NCBI RefSeq assembly: GCF_014236855.1
Contig: NZ_CP051261.1
Location: 620,001-684,000, forward strand
DNA: 64,000 nt
Direction: 5' to 3'
Source of the DNA: Xanthomonas sp. SI
GTDB taxonomy: Bacteria; Pseudomonadota; Gammaproteobacteria; Xanthomonadales; Xanthomonadaceae
The position numbers and the translations under genes are program-made. Below, in pieces: positions 63,802-64,000 of the stretch; the stretch's first letter is position 1; each line of letters begins with the position of its first letter. A model generated the notes under the pieces. It did no database searches. It worked only from the letters and a program-made list of their open reading frames with translations, and had not been told where the DNA came from.

Positions 63802-64000
63802 AGCGCGTCGTCGTCGTGGTCGAGCTGGTGCGCCAGGCGTTCGCGCAGGCGCTCGGCGTCGGCCTGGTCCAGGCCGGGCACGGCCACCGCGTTGTGCCGG
63901 GTGCCTGCGGTGTGCACCACCAGGGTGGCCAGGCGCGCGGCGCGCTCCAGCGGGCCGCGACGCAGGTCCAGATGCTGCACGCGCGACATCGGAACGTGCA
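63798..64000 (-). CDS. PH-domain (YdbS-like) membrane protein, 5' part beyond window
   Basis: The C-terminal 66 residues of a minus-strand gene that enters from the right edge. The visible part reads HVPMSRVQHLDLRRGPLERAARLATLVVHTAGTRHNAVAVPGLDQADAERLRERLAHQLDHDDDAL. It matches the end of YdbS-like PH-domain proteins (the R-V-Q-H-L-D...GPLER signature). An ATG at 63989 is internal to the motif, so it is not the real start. It overlaps the YdbT-like gene by four bases (GTGA), the usual ydbS-ydbT order. Confidence 0.85.
   Translation of the reverse strand, partial: HVPMSRVQHLDLRRGPLERAARLATLVVHTAGTRHNAVAVPGLDQADAERLRERLAHQLDHDDDAL

Overview
The window is a GC-rich (roughly two-thirds G+C or more) stretch of a gammaproteobacterial chromosome. 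I read it as Xanthomonas or a very close relative, probably outside the core campestris group. The reasons are the long basic tail of the RhlB-type helicase, the monomeric icd next to aceK, the rpoH leader, the intergenic repeats built on GTAGGAGCGGCTTC and GGGATT(C/G), and start codons with promoter-like TAGACT or TATCAT hexamers just upstream. About 55 protein genes are supported. No rRNA, tRNA, CRISPR array, transposase or prophage gene was found, so this is a core-genome segment with interesting small details and no island.

Layout. 1-3.7 kb: the end of an EF-hand protein, a HAD hydrolase, a small secreted protein and an HglS-type 2-oxoadipate dioxygenase/decarboxylase. 3.67-4.1 kb: three tandem copies of a nested-hairpin element. 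4.1-12.3 kb (minus): an MdtABC-type RND efflux operon with an unrecognised 82-codon gene between the adaptor and the first pump, bracketed by two strong hairpins. 12.6-16 kb: an M20 amidohydrolase, queF, a small LysM protein and a lipoprotein. 16.5-21.6 kb: monomeric isocitrate dehydrogenase, the IDH kinase/phosphatase aceK and a TonB-like protein. 21.6-24.1 kb (minus): rho and trxA. 24.3-30.4 kb (plus): rhlB, ftsEX, a two-receiver response regulator, ung and rpoH.

30.5-36.7 kb: a TRIC-type channel, type II NADH dehydrogenase, a VanW protein with a glycosyltransferase-like tail, and priA. 36.7-43.3 kb: an AT-rich region with a DnaA-box palindrome, a membrane protein with a sigma-region-4-like segment, a MATE exporter, sppA, a lipoprotein and an SDR. 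43.4-53.1 kb (minus): two DUF4124-like proteins, tsaC, topA, two GYF_2-domain proteins (one fused to an RDD membrane domain, one to a type IV pilin-like domain), smg, dprA and a LysM protein. 53.2-56.1 kb (plus): the def-fmt-rsmB cluster. 56.1-62.3 kb: an ArnT-like glycosyltransferase, then a probable lipopolysaccharide-core cluster (GT4, O-antigen ligase, WaaE-like GT2, CDP-glycerol glycerophosphotransferase family). 62.3-64 kb (minus): two overlapping PH-domain (YdbS/YdbT-like) genes, the second cut by the window edge.

The genes form several functional groups: drug efflux (mdt, MATE), information processing (rho, rhlB, priA, topA, dprA, tsaC, queF, def/fmt/rsmB), stress control (rpoH, with a sigma-E-like promoter, and sppA), the isocitrate branch point (icd/aceK), division (ftsEX) and cell-surface glycan assembly. 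The best leads for something new are the hairpin-bracketed small gene inside the efflux operon, the two GYF_2 chimeras, the VanW-glycosyltransferase fusion, and the sigma-like membrane protein downstream of the DnaA-box palindrome.
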